Position numbers and translations under genes: made by a program. From Lunularia cruciata (Eukaryota > Streptophyta > Marchantiopsida > Lunulariales > Lunulariaceae), in NCBI GenBank assembly GCA_948567375.1, contig OX419761.1, positions 20,896,501 through 20,960,500 of the forward strand: a stretch of DNA of 64,000 nucleotides, written 5' to 3'. This document shows positions 21,272 to 34,199 of the stretch, in pieces. Position 1 is the stretch's first letter; each line of letters begins with the position of its first letter. The notes beneath the pieces were generated by a model, which was not told the DNA's origin, made no database searches, and saw only the letters and a list, made by a program, of their open reading frames with translations.

Positions 21272-22006
21272 TGTAATACTTCAAGGACAAGAAAAGAGAG
21301 AAAACACAGATTACAATCTCAACATTCGGTGCCCCAAAGGAGCACTCTCTCTTTATTATATAGACAAAGAGGATCTCCTCCAAGGAAGCTCCACCATAGG
21401 ATTAGGCACACAGATAGGTGACATGTCAACAAGCTCCACCCTTGGATTACTTACTTGGATGTGTGACATGTTGGTCTAGGTCCTATCTAGTTGGTCAAAC
21501 CAGCTTTGATTGGAGAGAATCTTTTAGAGAATCTTCTTGTAGGAGTCTCAAAATCACGTAAGGTACCATTGGAATGCTCTCGATAAGCCAAAATAGTGGG
21601 AGGGAAGGCCAGCCTTTCATCCATTTTGGGTGGGGGGATTTAGCACATTTTTAGGCCTAATTCATCCGTTTAGGCCTCCAAAATTGCATTCAAAGATTTC
21701 AAGCATATTTTGGTTCCTATGTTATTAGTAAAAGTCCCCTTTTGGTGATACCTCTTTCTGATCTGGTTAGTCCATCATGTGTAACATCTTTCCAGATGTT
21801 ACCAAACCAATTCTCACCTTTAAATCATATGTCTAGTTATTGGTTCTAAGATTCTTAAGTCTATTTTGGTTTTTGCTCTTTTCGTAGAAGTACTCTTTTG
21901 GTGATACTTCTGTCTGATCTATTTTGACCATCATGTATAACATCATTGTAGATGTTACCAAACCAAATTTCACATCTAGATCATATGGCTAGCTCTTGGT
22001 ATTACA
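21272..22006 (-). repeat. Element A 5' LTR
   Basis: 735 bp with perfect 8-bp inverted ends TGTAATAC/GTATTACA. It starts at 22006 on the minus strand and is followed by the primer site. Confidence 0.9.
21353..21364 (-). promoter_or_regulatory. TATA box of the element A LTR
   Basis: GTCTATATAATAAAG on the minus strand lies about 90 bases before the LTR end. That is the expected place for the retrotransposon promoter. The same segment is conserved in the other two A-family LTRs. Confidence 0.6.
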
Positions 22007-22011
22007 CCTTG
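22007..22011. repeat. Right target-site duplication of element A (CCTTG)
   Basis: Pairs with 5147-5151. Confidence 0.85.
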
Positions 22012-23164
22012 CCATATATTTTTTCATTCAAGGTTCATTCATTTGATTTTTAGGTCTCTTCTATTTATCCTCGCTATTTTTCTTCTAAGTTTTGGTCTAT
22101 TACAATTAAGGAAGTTTTCATCTTGTTAGTTGTACCATGTTCTTCAATATTATTCTCACTTATAATCACATCTTTATCTAAATCAATTACAAATTGCTAC
22201 ACCAAGAAGCCAATGAGCTCTCTTAGATATCTATCTTGATTGAATTTTATGTAAGTAGATGGCAAGAATGCTTTTAATGTTACCTCATAATAGTTCCTTG
22301 TTAGAGAGCATATGGAGGCTACTAGATAAGCCTGATTCCCTTTTTATTATTCTTTGAATCTCTTTTTCTTTGCTTTTCTATCAACATAGTTAAAAAGAAG
22401 GTTAATATTCTTAAATCAATTATAAGTAATTGTTGAGTATACCTATTTTAATTGCTCATATAAGGTTCCTTTTTTACTACATAAGCTATTCTAGGTTGTT
22501 TCTTTCTATCATTCACAAATATAATTCACATTATGATGTATATCATATTAGCTAGGCCTTTGATTGTTGACTACAAAGCTTTACCTTAAAAGCTTTATTT
22601 GTGAGTGTATGCTAGAAATATGGTACATAAATAGACATCTTCTTTACAATTTTTTGTGTAGAAATCCAGGTCTATTATCCATAGAAGACACATATCCTAT
22701 AGTATTTATAAAAAACAAGGCAGTCTTACCATATTATATTTGCTCTTATCTTGTGGTTGCTAGCCAATTGGTCTCAAAGAGATTTGCGATAGGGATGGAG
22801 GAGGAACCCTTTCCACTCTATTTACTTGTGTAGAAATGGAAAGATAGTTTGTCTTAAAGATCCAAGATGTACTCAAGCTTTTCTATATTGCTTTATTGGA
22901 CTACAAGTTGATAGTCTTCTACAAGCAACTTTATCAAGCTTAACAATCTCTTCTTCTTGATCCATCTATTCATTGTGGTACTAAAGTAAATCTTTACTCT
23001 TGTTTGAAAAAGGTATATACCTTAGGTCTTGGCTTGACTATGTGTTGTGGAATTACAACTTAGACCAAGTACTTTCACTATACTAAAAAAGTTCTACTTA
23101 TTTTTGGTCTAAAGCTAACCTATCGTTCATCCAAGTTGAAACTTTGAAAGTTGTGAAGGTAGTG
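22012..23164. other. AT-rich DNA, no gene recognised
   Basis: An 89-codon frame at 22564-22833 (+) has no recognisable domain. Nothing else supports a gene. Confidence 0.45.
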
Positions 23165-23700
23165 CATCATGGACTCATAAGACTTACAATTGAGCTTCAT
23201 GATACTCAACACTAAAACTTCTAGGCACTTCCAAGATTCAAAATATTATTTGCTAAAAACTTGATGAGAGAGCAAATAAAGTGATGAACAATACTTCCTC
23301 ATCTTCCTCTTTTTCTATACACACTGATTCTTATAAAGAACAGTTAGTCATAAAGTCACATGACTAGCTAAAGTTAATAAGAAAAATGCTTTCTAATTGA
23401 AAATTGTAATTTAATATCCAAAATCATGAGAATAATCCCAAGAAGCATCTAATCTTACCTTGAACAAATAACAAAGTCAAGGAATCCTTCATGTGAACTA
23501 AAATAAAGTCTACACTAGGAAAGGACTTGTGGACCAAAGAGTTCTCAACTCTTTCTGCAAGGATAAATACCTAAGAATCAACCCAAGATCTATATTTATT
23601 CAAGAAAAAAATTCCAAATGATTGGTATTCTATCTTCTTTAATAATACCACCTTTTCATTGATTGTGACTTAACTTAGTTTAATTTGAGTAAGTTATAAA
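23165..23700 (+). repeat. Dispersed repeat F, copy 1
   Basis: Shares a series of words in the same order with 40280-40770 and 48520-48975: an AACT(C/T)C(C/T)AAGGCA-like start, a GAGAGA stretch, a TATA-like segment, then a segment near AGAGTTCTCAACTCTTTCT. The pattern of conserved blocks suggests an old LTR. Boundaries are approximate. Confidence 0.5.
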
Positions 23701-24410
23701 TTTAGTTAAATTTATTCATATATTATTTGTTATTATTCTGAACATAAAATGCAATACCCTAAGAGAGCATATATGGAACTAAGAAAAACAATTATCTCCA
23801 AACTTGAGATTTCACTAAGTCTTTGGAAGGAGTGTCCTTTCACCTTTTATATATTACTTAGTATGGTCTATCAAATTTAAGTGTTTTCCTCCAACTCCTT
23901 GAGATCATGGTTGTACTTTCTTTGCATCTTCTCTACTATGAAAGGTCCAAAGAATTAGGTAAAACCATATTTCTCACTCTTTTGATTTGAACAAAATCGA
24001 ACAATATTACCCAATCATTTTTCTTGAATCTTACTTTACCCTTTTCATAGCTCTCATATTTCTTCCTTTGAGCTTGCTCCCTAAAACCGTAGTATTTACT
24101 CTTGCTTCTTCTACCTTAACTAGGTAAATCAATTCTTATATTTCCTTCAAATTTCTAAGAATCATCTCTAAATAAAAAATATAAATAAAAAGTTCAATCT
24201 GAATAGTTGAGGTAGACTCATATTTGATACTAAATGAAAAAAAGAATATTGTGTGGATATCTTCATAATTATTGTCTATTTTGGCCAAAAAATGAATTTT
24301 CTTGTGCCAATTGTTTGTAGCCCCTTTTATTTCAACATCTTTTGCCAATATAATGCAAATAGTTTGAATGGTTCTCTCTATCAATCAATTGAGTTTATCT
24401 TATAAGATAT
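23701..24410 (-). pseudogene. Relic of a Ty3 integrase C-terminal half
   Basis: On the minus strand 24384-24136 begins MIERTIQTICIILAKDVE, the segment around the catalytic Glu, and continues with a WHKKIHFLAKIDNNYED stretch. After frame changes, 24080-23900 gives the QRKKYESYEKGKVRFKKNDW segment and a LGPF segment of the integrase tail. Many stops show it is old. It is unlike elements A or B, so a third family. Confidence 0.6.
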
Positions 24411-26084
24411 AGTTACTCTATGTGCGTTAAATAAAGATTATATATATATTTTTTATTTTTTTTTGCTTTTTAGAATCTCTCCTCCTTTAGAAAAAAGCTC
24501 CAAAAAGTAACCAAATCTAGTGAATATATGTTCATAAGAAGTTTTCCAACTTCATTTTCTGTTTTTATCTCTAACTAGTCTAGCCTCTAGATACTTGGGA
24601 AGTAAAACGTAGCTACCGTACTTTACCGTGTTCCGTGATCTTCTAATAGGATGATCAAAAACTTCAATATGCAATTTTTCAAAAAGGTCTTAGGTATGGA
24701 ATTAATCAAAGAGAAGTGGAGGAGGACTTATGACAAAAAGCTTGACAGACATTATGAGTTTCACAATAATCAAAATAATCCTTGAAAATCTACATCCAAT
24801 CGTACTTTTCACCTAAACTCTTGGAATTTTTCACCTTTCTTATAAAATAGCGTCCACAGACTAACATCATGAAACTCTTTCATAAGGTTGATAAGCTCTT
24901 CTTTTCCTAATGGTAGTTGAAGTAGACAATTTGGTCCCTGGTGAAAAAAGATATATACTATTGGTTACTCAATTTGAATGTAATAAATTTTAACTAAAGA
25001 GTATAAAATGAGACCTCTCAAGAAAATCTTATATCAAAGTAAGAGCTCATGAGAATTTGATATTATATCATATTGGAATATAACCTCCATCTTGGACTTT
25101 ATATGCTCAATTGACCTAATATGTAGGAGATGTCACCAAATGTTTGACCAAGTAATCTGACCTTTGATAATAGAGATAGGAAAGGTTGGGAGAAAGTGCT
25201 TTTATATTGAGTACTTGAAAGCATCTTTTTAGAGATTTTAGTATATAAAATGTGTCCACAACGTGGCAATATCGGATTTGAAAGGCATGGTCTTGCCAAA
25301 TATCCCGTAGAGAATTCTCAGCTGGAAATTTAATGTCGTTAGTATTTGTATGTAAGGAGTATACTTTTCTAATCTGTATCATGTGTTTACATCTATGGTA
25401 TATATCTAATTGATTTCTTCAAAGTAAAATCTGCTCCTAGAATCCAATTATACCGTTCAAGAAAATACAGTTCTCTAAAAGGATGAAATCCAGTCCTTGA
25501 ATTCCATCACATCCCTCAGAAGTCATTCTGTCCAATAATTAAAGTTGAGTTCTATCTTTTTGGTCAAACCTGGGATGAATCCAACCGTGCAATGGGAAAT
25601 TTTACTTGGAAGTTGCACCATAACGGAGGATGTTAACGGTTGTACTGAAGATACTTTCAGGGGGAACAAGAAATTAAACTGGATTGGATCTTGGAATATA
25701 TTGTGAATTTTCATGAGAAATAAATCATAGATTCCCAATGGATACATTCATAGTCAAAAGCTTCAAAAGGGAAGCATGTGAAGTGAAAAACCAAAATGAA
25801 GGCCATTTGAGTTAAGATTACCTACAAAGGTTAATTTAGATAAAGTATAGATTTTACCAAGGTACCCAAGCACTGACCTTGGTAAATTTGGTGAAATTAT
25901 AAGAATAGGCTTAAGAGAAGTAAAGCACACATTCCTTAGTGATTTTGGTGCAAAGAGTGCATAAAGAGGATGGGACTCTATGAACATCACCTGAATTTGA
26001 TAAGTAAAGATTAAGATGTCTTACTTTAGAGTTGTCATTATTATGGTTGTTAAGCTTGGAGGAACCTTTTACTCTAAGAGACAA
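24411..26084. other. AT-rich DNA, no gene recognised
   Basis: Short minus-strand frames (25099-25382, 25523-25747, 25763-26123) show no domain. Probably decayed repeat sequence. Confidence 0.4.
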
Positions 26085-26283
26085 CTCTTGGTGAGTAAAA
26101 GTGAAAGGTCTACTAATTGACATTGGTGAAATCTTCCACTATGAGTTTTTATTGTAGAAAGCCTTGGCACAAGAGAGTAAATGAGTAATTTGGGAGGTGA
26201 ATGAGGGATATGGAGAGAGAGTTTCTCTTAATTTTGTATCCTTGGTTGTATTTTACACTAACTTGTTCTTCCTTCTAGCACAT
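26085..26283 (+). repeat. Dispersed repeat D, likely LTR end, copy 1
   Basis: Matches the plus-strand arm at 41018-41215 (ATTGACATTGGTGAA, the CAAGAGAGTAAA-type segment, and a CTTCCTTCTAGCA end). It is followed within 30 bases by TTAGTATTAGAGG, which resembles an initiator-Met primer site, so it is probably the 3' end of an old 5' LTR. Confidence 0.45.
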
Positions 26284-27151
26284 GTGCAACATAAAAATTA
26301 GTATTAGAGGTAATTTTTTGGGTAAGAGACAGTCTTTGAACTATTTTTGTTTGCATTTTTGTCAAAACCTCTCTAGAAAGAATGTTTGCATGAATCAAGT
26401 GCAATTCTATAATTGCAAAAATTACATTATGAGGTCACTTAATATGGAAAATTCTTGGAGAAGAGAGAACCAATTTAATATTAGGGAATGTGATATTCTT
26501 TTATATTCTATGGTACTCCATGATATGTAGGAGGTAAATACGTATATTTTGTATGCTTAAGACAAAATGTTGATTTTGAAGTTGAGTAGATGACTTACCA
26601 AATTGATTGTTGATCCATTTGCTCCAAAAAATTTCATGCTAATAAAAAGAGCAATAAAGTTTGAGGTGTGAGAAACAACTTTCCCAAAAGAAAGTGGGTT
26701 TTTACCAAGTTTATGGTTTGGGTCAAAAGAAGATCTTGGCAATTTCTCTACATTTGTTCAATCAAATGACCTTAAATTATTTGAGCTTATAGTTTAGGTG
26801 GTGAAATTTTAATTTGAAAAACATTCTTTGCCCAGATTTTTAAGAAGAGTGGTCTTTTAAATTTTGAAAGTTACAAAGGCCATCATTGGAGTGTTTATGA
26901 CTCTTCTTTTCAACTTTAGAAAGATCATGATTTCAAAAAGTGATTGACCAAATTTGAGGAATGAAATGTGAGGTTGTGAAAAACTCTTCTAAGACATTAA
27001 GTGATTCTTTTAGTCCATGTTCAAAAAAGAGAGAATTCAAAATAGAGTTTAAGGATGTAAAGTAAAGACCCAATTGCAATTTTCTTTTCATTTGCCAAAA
27101 ATAATGCTCAAGAGTTACAATGTTGAGTAGAAGAACCTTAAAAGCTAATTT

Positions 27152-27201
<50 letters not shown>

Positions 27202-27749
27202 CATACACTTGATTTTGGATTGCATATTAGACCTTGTACCCAAGTGGGGGATGTAGAGGAGTTGATATTGTGTACAAATTATAGAGAAAAAGGGATTCAA
27301 ACTGGAAATGAGTGCAAGAGTGGTACATATTCTTCAATCTTTGGTGAAGAATTTAGGAAAAGCAAAAGCTATGCCACTAATAAGAAGGTGCAAAAATTTC
27401 TTGGAGATTGTACCAATCAGCCATGGATTATCTTTAGAATGATTTAAAAAGAGCATATGACTATAAGTTTGATAGCTATCTTGAAACAAGAAACAATGTT
27501 ATAAATATTGCTGCATCTGTTTCTTCTATTTTTCCTTAGATGATAACTTAAAAACTGAAAAATATTTTTTTCTTCTTCACTGAAAGGATTTCATCTAAAT
27601 TAGCTTAGAATTTAATAAAAAATAGTTTCTATCTTTCAATAGGCAAAGCTTAGTTTTTAATGCAAAAAGATCCAAGGACCATACTTTTGTATTCACAAGT
27701 GATACCTTGAGCTTTCCAAGCTTAATGGAAAAAACATTGAAAAGAGAAA
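26284..27749. other. AT-rich DNA after the putative old LTR
   Basis: Possibly the internal leader of the element whose gag relic lies at 27750-28600. A (TA)n run interrupts it. The open frame at 27220-27447 (+) is unidentified. Confidence 0.4.
27156..27198. repeat. (TA)n microsatellite
   Basis: An uninterrupted TA run of about 43 bases. The open frame that crosses it on the minus strand is an artefact of the repeat. Confidence 0.95.
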
Positions 27750-28600
27750 TATAAGAGAGGAGGTACTAAAAAATAAAAATATTTAAAGAGGTACAAAAAT
27801 GGGAAATTTTCCTATTATTTTTAGGAAAGGAGGTGAGGATGTGAAATCATTTGCAAGGGATTTCAAAAGAGCTAGCATTGGAAATAATATGATAAGAGAG
27901 AGGAATAATAGGCTTCTCTCTTGTTTAACTTCCTGGAAGATTCCACCTTAACATGGTATAAGATATGCAAAGAAAAGTAGGATACAATATTATAGATACT
28001 TTGAAGAATTTAAAAGAGCTCTTAATGAGACATTTTTATTTCATTGGAGCTAAGAGTAAATTTACTTGTCTAGTACAATGAGATAAAAATAAAGTCTATA
28101 TGTAGAGAGAGTGAAAAAGTTTAAGCAAAATTTTGAAAAGTTTGAAAAGTTTAAGCAAAAGTAGAGAAGACCATGATGGAGATAAGAGTAATATTGAGAC
28201 CAATTACTTTGTGGTAGAGTTAAGACAAAAATAACAACCAAAGTGAGGTATGAATGTTCAACTTCACCATGTTAAAGCCATCAACATTGCAGTTTTTATG
28301 GAGGATAGTACAAAAGGAAATAAATCAAATTTGGTTGCTACTACAAATATGCAAGTGACTCTTGAAATTTGAGACCTAGAGTACTACTTTTAGTCCAAGT
28401 GGCTCACCAATAATTGCTACTTCACCAATTCCAAATGTTGATGAAAAGTTGAGAGAGATAATAGAACAAATGATAGACATGAAGCTCAATATGGTTTAGT
28501 TATGAGGAAAAGAATTAAAAATATTATTAGAGATCATAGAGTATGTTTATCCTCCATATAGGGATAAAGGACCTTTAAAACAACTTCAATTTAATGAATG
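27750..28600 (+). pseudogene. Relic of a Ty3-like gag (family C), plus strand
   Basis: At 27830-28060 the pattern DVKSFARDFKRASIGN, then a SWKIPP stretch and FEEFKRALNETFLFHW follows the layout of a Ty3 gag capsid. The same segment recurs on the minus strand at about 38240-38400. Many stops. Confidence 0.5.
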
Positions 28601-28819
28601 CATCTATTCAAGTGTGAAAGCAATGTCTATTTTGCAAGGTTTTGACCAAAAGTACAAAAACAATGGAAAGAGAGAATATGGACTCAATATAGGAAATAAA
28701 GGAGTTCCAATATTTCAATAAGAATAAGGAAGAGACTTCAATTGAGTGGTCAATGTGAAGAGCACTTGGGGTTTTCATACTATAAAGATGTTGACATTCT
28801 AGGTCAAAAAGATAAGAGA

Positions 28820-29640
28820 AAACTAGAGATCCCAATCTCCCAAGTGGCCTCTCTACAATCCATACTTACAAAATCCTCTCTTCATTATCTCAACCACTCT
28901 CTTTGCTAAGCCATACGTCTTAAGGTGATATTGGGAGGTAGTATGATGATCAATCAAGGCCTTTTCACACAAGACTTGAAACTCCTCCAAGAACTATAGA
29001 CCTTGATCTATCAAAAACTCAACTAGTGCACCAAAATGACTAAGAACAAGTAAGCCATCCTTTCATTGGACTTGTCAAGAAGTACCACCAACTCAATCCA
29101 CTTTGAGAAGTGCTCCACCATAACCAAAACATACCGATGATGTCTCACAATCAATGGTAAAGATCTAGCAAAGTCCAAACTCCAATGGTAACCCAACCTC
29201 ATGATAGGAAATGGATGTAACTATGGTGTAGGAGCATAAATGAGGCTCTAACTTGGTCACAAACCACACATTTGGCAACAAATTATTATATATTTATTTG
29301 CTTACCGTGCAACCAATAATGAATCTAGAGTAAGTTGTGTGTTTGCTTTACTCCAAAATGTCCTAGCTCCTCATGAGCATGATGGACAAGGTATGATCTC
29401 TAAGATGAAAATGGCACTACTTGCACTCTACCATCCTCCCATACACAAAGAAGGTTTCTGCTCTCCAATCTAAACCGCATGGTTTGCCAAAGAACATTAT
29501 CTCTCTCCTTAGCACCAATTGTGCTACCCACAACACCAATGCAAAGATAATCCATCATTAAAACACCATCATGAATGTCTCACTGAATTGTACCAATATC
29601 TCTACCCTCTAGATCTATGATCTCAATAACTTCTCCTATA
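28820..29640 (-). pseudogene. B2 integrase, truncated
   Basis: Aligns by eye with B1 12500-13280, including the segment opposite GAGCTAGGACATTTTGG and the HWSLDFA region near 29180-29200. It ends abruptly at about 28822 within the segment matching CCACTTGGGAGATTGGGA of B1. Confidence 0.75.
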
Positions 29641-31030
29641 TGTGCTAAGAGGGATACCACCAAATCCTCAAAAAATATACATAGAAAGGTAGATGCATGC
29701 CAACTTGGCACCATCTCCTCATCTATCTTACCATGCCAATATGCTCCAATTTGATCTTGTTGGTTGGGACATGGGTTTTACTCAACCCATCTGCATCATG
29801 ATTTGTCACCCTAAGTTTGTGAATGATTATGAAATCATACTCTTGTAAAATCAGAGCCCATCATGGAAGCTTCTTTGAAAGCTTGTTGAACTCAATCAAC
29901 CTCTTCAATGATTGATCATCAATGATGAGGGTGAAGAGGTTACCAAATAGGTAACATTTGAAATGTGCTATTGCCCATATTGCTGCCAAACACTCTCCCT
30001 CATATGAACTATACCTCACCTCTATTGAATTGTTAGAGCAACTAGCATAGGCCACTACAAACTCCTTCTCCTCATCATCATGTTGGGTGAGTAGTGGTCC
30101 AAGCTCCACTGTACTCCCATTAGTGTGAACCAAGAATGGTCATCCTTTGAATGATCTCCTAAGAATATAGGTAGGTTTCAACCTTTCCTTGAGCTCTATG
30201 AACGCTCTCGTTTGTTTATCCCCCCAACACCACTCATGTGTGAGCTTGGTAACCTTTTTCAAGGCCTTGGCAATGGAATTAAATCCTCTAACATATTAGC
30301 TTTAGAAAATTTTACCAACCCAAGGAATACTTGCACTTTGCTCACATCCATAGGCCAAGGAATATGTGTAATAGCCTTCCTTTTGGTCTACTAAAAAGCA
30401 AGTCCCCCATTTAGATACTGGGACCTAAATACTCAACTTGCTCATGGAAAAATCTACACTTTCCAAGAATTAATTTGAGGCTATAAGATCTCAACCTCTC
30501 AAACACTTCCAACAAATTTCTCTCATGCTCCTCCATAGTATTGTGAACCAAAATGTCATCAGTATAACACCAAGAAAATTCCAATCATGCTAAGATCCTA
30601 TCCATGACTTATGGAACTCAATAGGAGCATTCCTTAACCCAAATAGTAAGAACCTCCATTGATATAATATATCCTTACCATGAAGATCAATCACACAAAG
30701 TGCTATCTTTGACTTATCTTCATTCTTGATCAACAATTGATGATATCATGCTCAAAGATCCAAAGTACTAAAGACCTTTGCATACCCAATTGTATAAAAG
30801 ATCTCTTTTGGTGTAGGCACGACATACCAATTAGCCCTAGTATATCAATTAATAGCACGGTAATCTACACACATCCACCTATCTACGTAGTTGCCATGCA
30901 TATCCTTCTTGTTGGCATCACTGTAGTTGAAGCATACTCTCCATGTGAAATCTCCACCAAACCAGCCTCAAAAGTTCTCTACTCTAGCTCTGAATAAATA
31001 CTCTCTCCATGTCACTATATCTATAGGGAC
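29641..31030 (-). pseudogene. B2 reverse transcriptase and RNase H
   Basis: RNase H is clearest: 30133-29861 contains EFVVAYASCSNNSIEVRYSS, then YEGECLAAIWAIAHFKCYLF and LIIDDQSLKRL. RT lies at about 31030-30400, with the region opposite YIDD near 30555-30575. Stops and frame changes are frequent. Confidence 0.8.
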
Positions 31031-31189
31031 ATCAAAAAATTGGTGTATCACTAATAATCTCAATCCAAATACTAGGTCCAAATCCTTCATATTGATAGTA
31101 AACAACTTGTGTAGCTCCTCAAGAACCTCCAAACTCTATGTCTTTCCTCTTTTGTAAGCTTGGATCCAATATTTAGCTCCAAGTATCCT

Positions 31190-31687
31190 CTATAGTTGAT
31201 GTAGGAGTGGAAGACGTATTGACCGGTTGCTGCATTGGGTCCTTAGGAGCAATAATATCATACCTCCAACCACTAGAGTTCCCAACCTCAGTGTGGAAAC
31301 TCCCTTTGCTATGGTTGCAAGCTCCATACATCCTCTAGCTGCATCCAAAGTAGACCAAGAGTGTAACCCAAGTAGACCATGCGTACCTAGATGGACCCCA
31401 AGTAGATCACTCTCACTAGTAGCCATTGGTTGTATCCCAATAAAACCTTGCACACTTGGTCTATCACTCCCAATATGTGCTTGAGTCATCCAAAAGGCAC
31501 AAAGCTCACAAGTGTTTGAGTGATGATGCCTATCAAGCACATCATACACTACTCTGCCAAGCCAAGGTTCACAATCTAGGTCAAATATTTCAGATCCATA
31601 GCCTGACCTAACACTTGATGCTTGAATGCCTCTAACACTACTATAATAATGGTAATATTGGTACACAAATCCTTCACCCACTCCCAT
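31190..31687 (-). pseudogene. B2 linker between methyltransferase and RT
   Basis: 165 open residues, partly in a shifted frame. They keep the short repeat seen in B1 as SDLLGVHLGTHGLLGLHSWS (near 31355-31425). Its presence in both copies argues that the linker was part of the working protein. Confidence 0.55.
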
Positions 31688-32530
31688 TCATTGACATTGG
31701 GCTCCACCAATTGCTATAATTGAGTCCCAAATAACTCCAAGACCTCACTCTCAAAAAGCATGAGAGCTTGGGAAGCTTGTAAATGTGGGTAAAGCGGGTT
31801 TGGGTTGTCCAACAAGGTTCACTACTACCCTAGGTGACCTATCAGCTACTACCGCTATTTGAGACTAGCACCCAAGATCCAAAACATCATCAATAGTAAG
31901 GTGGTCTAGTTGTTGAATTCCATCATAAGCACAATGTAGAACCTCTCCAAATAAGAGGTTGTCCACCAAAGACAAAGGAGATGATCCTTTGATCCCATTA
32001 TAGTTGCATCCAACAACAAAAAAAGTCCTATCCAAGAATGGACTTGATGTGTACTCGCTACCACCTGAGTACAAGAATCACCCATCAAAGGGATGTTCTC
32101 TAAAATGTAGGTTAAAAAAAGGACCAATAACTTGGAGATCTTGTAGTGTACATAACATTTCCCAAAACACACTTGAATTGAGGTCCTAGAGACCTTAACC
32201 CTCAGCCAACACAAGTATGTTCCTAACATGGCTATCCAAAATCACCAAATGAATAGGACCATATTTGTCCAAATCCTACGGCTTTAGCAAGGAAATATCT
32301 ACAAGTAGGGTCTTTTGGTAACCCTTGACTACCAACATTGGTCATAAATCAAGATATCAATAGGCCAAGTGTGCCACATGATGTAGAGAGACCCGCCTAG
32401 TAGTCTCATCTCTCTCCACATACAAGTACCTATGTACTCATATACTTGCATATAATACTACAACTAGTCTAGTGCTAATCCCACCAAACAACTCCAATAG
32501 ATATTCTCTCTCTATTAGATACTACCAGGA
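31560..32530 (-). pseudogene. B2 cytosine-C5 DNA methyltransferase, decayed
   Basis: The domain occupies the same place as in B1. Around 32425-32380 the segment after motif I (YLYVERDE equivalent) is readable. The Pro-Cys codons of motif IV are kept near 32230-32240, followed by TAG where the family has Gln. Motif VI is YILENIPLMGDSC (about 32110-32072), and its ENI agrees with the canonical ENV better than the EKV of B1. A GEVLHCAYDGIQQLDHL segment (about 31953-31903) follows. Frameshifts and stops throughout. Confidence 0.75.
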
Positions 32531-33119
32531 AATGAGTGTAGTATCCAAAGGTGACAAGGTAATAGACTTTGGAGGCTCATCCTTACCCAAGTCTCTAGGT
32601 CATACAAAGGCTCCACTCCAAGCATATTGCACTAACTAATCCTCATGTTGCTGCAATGCCTCCTCAAAACTCCACAATAGAACATCCAAGGCGGATGGAA
32701 CAATCCTACTTGTACTCCAAATCTGAGTGATCTCCTCTAGTAATAGAGTATCCTGTGCATGGGCATTCCCTTCCAATAAGCCACCAAGCTAAGTAACAAA
32801 ACCATTGAAAGCTAAAATTGATGCCATGATCCCTAACTATAATGAGCTAAGACTACCACTAATAAAGCATATTGGTAGGTGATATAATCATCCCTCATCT
32901 ATCTACCAGCCAAGTCTATAGGAGGCCATCTCCTCCCAATAGTCAATATTGAAACCCATGGAGTATAACCTTGCTCCACCAATTGGTACATCATATAACT
33001 CTGCTATTTTTGCAATGGCTTGAGCTCTCACTAGAGAGCTATTAGTCAGATGACCAAGCTGAATTTGGATAATGATCTCTCCACATATGATGTATTATGT
33101 AGAACCATCTCTAGAGATC

Positions 33120-33600
33120 TTTGGATCTAAAATGGACACCTCTCCACATTGGTCTTCCATAGCTCTAGACCAACAACTCAAGCCTTCCCCAACATAAGGG
33201 TTTGTGTACTAGAGTCTAATAAATACTAGTACCCTTTATGGTGTATAGAATTTCCTTGAAGGTCCCACCAAATGGAAAATCCCCTTGTGGTTTTCCAATA
33301 AGACAACTCCAAGTGTGAATCAAGCTCACTCAAAGCTAAGTCTAGCTAGTAACTCTTCCAATCTAGCTATTATTGCTTACCATAAACCATTGGTTGTTGA
33401 GCGGATCCTATGCTCCTCAACCAAGTAAGCTCCACTATCAAATACCTCTACTCTAGAAGTAGGAATGACATCATCCCTACTCTCACAAAGTGTGGCAGCC
33501 AACCAGAATATTAGAGTTGGGTCAACTTCCAAGGTAAAGATGTCACTTGCTGAGCACAAAGGGAAGCGCATAATCAAATGAGCCACCTATCACACATGCT
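33120..33600 (-). pseudogene. B2 protease region
   Basis: 33586-33377 matches the B1 frame that precedes the protease. The active-site segment is readable near 33230-33180, with the sequence after it (LMLGKA equivalent) conserved. Confidence 0.6.
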
Positions 33601-34199
33601 AGACTCAATCTATGTAGTAGTAGTAGGTGGTTGACTTGCATCTAATCTATCATGCACTCCATCATCACCAACCACATCTACACTAGGATGTTTAGGAGCT
33701 TTGGATGTTGTTTGTAATGCCTCAAAGAGTGTGAAAGACTAGGGGAGTCTAACATACCTACCAACATCTTCTCTTTGTGGGTTCCAACTCCATTTATGCT
33801 CCTCTAGGCTATGGAGCACATATTGCATGCCTAGTCACTATGGCAGATACATCTACCTTTATTACTCCACACATGAAGTCCAAGATGTCTCTATCACCAA
33901 CATATGTGGTAGAAGCCTCAACACTTGAAAATTGATCTCCTTTGAGCTATGGCCATGTTAGATGATCTTTGCTCCAACTACTCAATTTGAGTAGCAATGG
34001 CTATATCAAAAGCAATAGTAGGTACTACACCTCTAGCACCACCTCTAGCACCTCATCCTCCATGACCTAAAGCTCCTCTACCACCTACCATCCGTAATTA
34101 TAGGTGAAGGTCAAAGCATTACCATAGATTTGGTCACTAGTGTGACAAAATCTATGGTAATGGTCACATTATCTTTGTGTAGGCTGAGATGCAACACAT

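Larger units (their letters stand above)
5152..22006 (-). mobile_element. Element A: Ty3/gypsy chromovirus, minus strand, interrupted by B1 and by a solo LTR
   Basis: This is a complete but dead LTR retrotransposon read on the minus strand. Its 5' LTR is 21272-22006. Its 3' LTR is split into 14794-15400 and 5152-5272 by insertion of B1. LTR ends are TGTAATAC and GTATTACA. A primer site follows the 5' LTR and a purine tract precedes the 3' LTR. The order is gag, protease, RT, RNase H, integrase, chromodomain, so it is a chromovirus. Removing B1 (~9.5 kb) and the inverted solo LTR (~0.75 kb) leaves about 6.6 kb, normal for this group. Every coding domain carries stops or frameshifts. Confidence 0.9.

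Noticed and set aside
26933-27208. 91-codon minus-strand frame
   Set aside because: Its start is translated TA repeat.
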